From Limanda limanda (lineage: Eukaryota; Chordata; Actinopteri; Pleuronectiformes; Pleuronectidae), in NCBI RefSeq assembly GCF_963576545.1, contig NC_083656.1, forward strand, positions 4,593,686 to 4,657,685: a DNA stretch of 64,000 bases. Direction: 5' to 3'. The translations under genes were made by a program, and so were the position numbers. Positions 63,275 to 64,000 of this stretch are shown piece by piece (position 1 is the stretch's first letter; the number at the start of each line of letters is the position of its first letter). Under the pieces are notes generated by a model that was given only the letters and a program-made list of their open reading frames with translations, searched no databases and was not told the DNA's origin.

Positions 63275-64000
63275 GTCCAGGCAAAGTAGCCCATTTTGGA
63301 GTCAAAAATAGAAGTAATTGTAAAAGAATTTTTTTCAGCATAGATTATTTCTATGAGGTGTCCAGAACAACATACTAAAAGTCCTAAGAAATCCTAGTTG
63401 AGGAAATATGTTTAATTCTCATCAATGTGTGCATATAAGGCCCGGCAACAATACACCCCAAAAGGGCTATTTTTTTCCTTTACTCCTATCAAAATAAAAC
63501 TTTACACAATGAAAGTAGCCATGAAACGTAACATTTTTTGTATTACAAGTTTCTTTGAAAATTAATTTGAATATGCAAATGAGCTATACACTAATCGACT
63601 ATGCCCCAAATACACCCAAATAGGCTTAGTTTTTTCCTTTACTCCTACCACAATAAAACTTTACGTAGTAAAAGTATTTATGAAAAGTAACTTTTTTTGT
63701 ATTACAAGTTTCTTTTGAAATGAATTTGACGAGCACATGAGCTGGGTGTATTTGGGGCATAGTCGATTAGTGTATAGCTCACTTGCATATTAAAATTAAT
63801 TTTCAAAGAAACTTGTAATACAAAAAATGTTACGTTTCATGGTTACTTTCATTGTGTAAAGTTTCATTTTGATAGGAGTAAACGAAAAAAATAGTCCTTT
63901 TGGGGTGTATTGTTGCCGGGCCTTATTGGCACACATTGATGAGAATTAAACATATTTCCTCAACTAGGATTTCTTAGGACTTTTTTTATGTTGTTCTGGA
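63275..64000. mobile_element. Fold-back DNA element, copy 2 (truncated by window end)
   Basis: The left end GTCCAGGCAAAGTAGC is identical to copy 1 at 5371, and the following 260 bp or so match it closely. This copy has an extra nested inverted repeat: CTATACACTAATCGACTATG (63584 on) is reversed at 63756-63777. The centre of symmetry is near 63680, so the right end should fall near 64086, outside the window. No ORF. Confidence 0.85.

Larger units (their letters stand above)
62495..64000 (+). other. sdk2: Start of sdk2 intron 3 (continues beyond window)
   Basis: Begins with donor GTAAGT, then (GT)n at 62505-62559 and (TC)n at 62754-62804, followed by unremarkable sequence and the fold-back element from 63275. 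The next exon is not in the window. Confidence 0.85.

Overview
The window looks like vertebrate nuclear DNA from a percomorph-type teleost. There are no dense coding regions. Dinucleotide microsatellites, chiefly (CA)n and (TC)n, are extremely abundant. Interspersed repeats of the kinds common in teleosts are scattered throughout: a tRNA-derived SINE, small hAT-type elements, and a retroelement end running into a (TATC)n tail. Species cannot be told from the sequence.

Only one protein-coding gene is supported. It is the 5' part of a sidekick-family gene on the + strand, most like sidekick-2 (sdk2). Two exons are visible, at 47812-47971 and 62388-62494. They have consensus splice sites and compatible phases, and together they encode nearly the whole first Ig-like domain of the ectodomain. 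The signal-peptide exon was not found and probably lies upstream. The next exon, which should begin by completing a Tyr codon, lies beyond position 64000. The window is therefore about 47.8 kb of intron 1, a 14.4 kb intron 2 and the start of intron 3. The two exons form a phase 1 to phase 1 cassette of 267 nt, so the Ig1 domain is a frame-neutral unit, although each exon alone is not.

Most other recognisable content is repeats. Region by region: 1-5370 is microsatellites plus a possible retroelement remnant. 5371-5996 is a fold-back element, with a second copy at 63275 running off the end. 7095-7500 is a dispersed repeat carrying nuclear-receptor-like half sites. 13015-13375 is a TTAGGG-like VNTR repeat. 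15846-16147 and 19655-19740 are SINE copies. 19994-20391 is a hAT-like MITE. 29352-29810 is a TTAA-flanked MITE. 34991-35550 and 36653-37040 are tandem duplications. 37925-38396 is a retro-insertion between 89-bp direct repeats. 39601-40860 is a nested transposon stack with its own empty site alongside. 42820-44817 is a satellite with a roughly 420-bp period. 51660-52310 is a long GATA array attached to a retroelement end. 55835-56540 is another teleost retroelement fragment. 59012-59902 is an internally deleted hAT element that keeps a BED zinc-finger exon.

I found no tRNA, rRNA, CRISPR array or second host gene. The most informative observations are the nested insertion at 39.8-40.5 kb, the BED-finger hAT element at 59.0-59.9 kb, and the (TG)n tracts that hug both sides of the 107-nt sdk2 exon.
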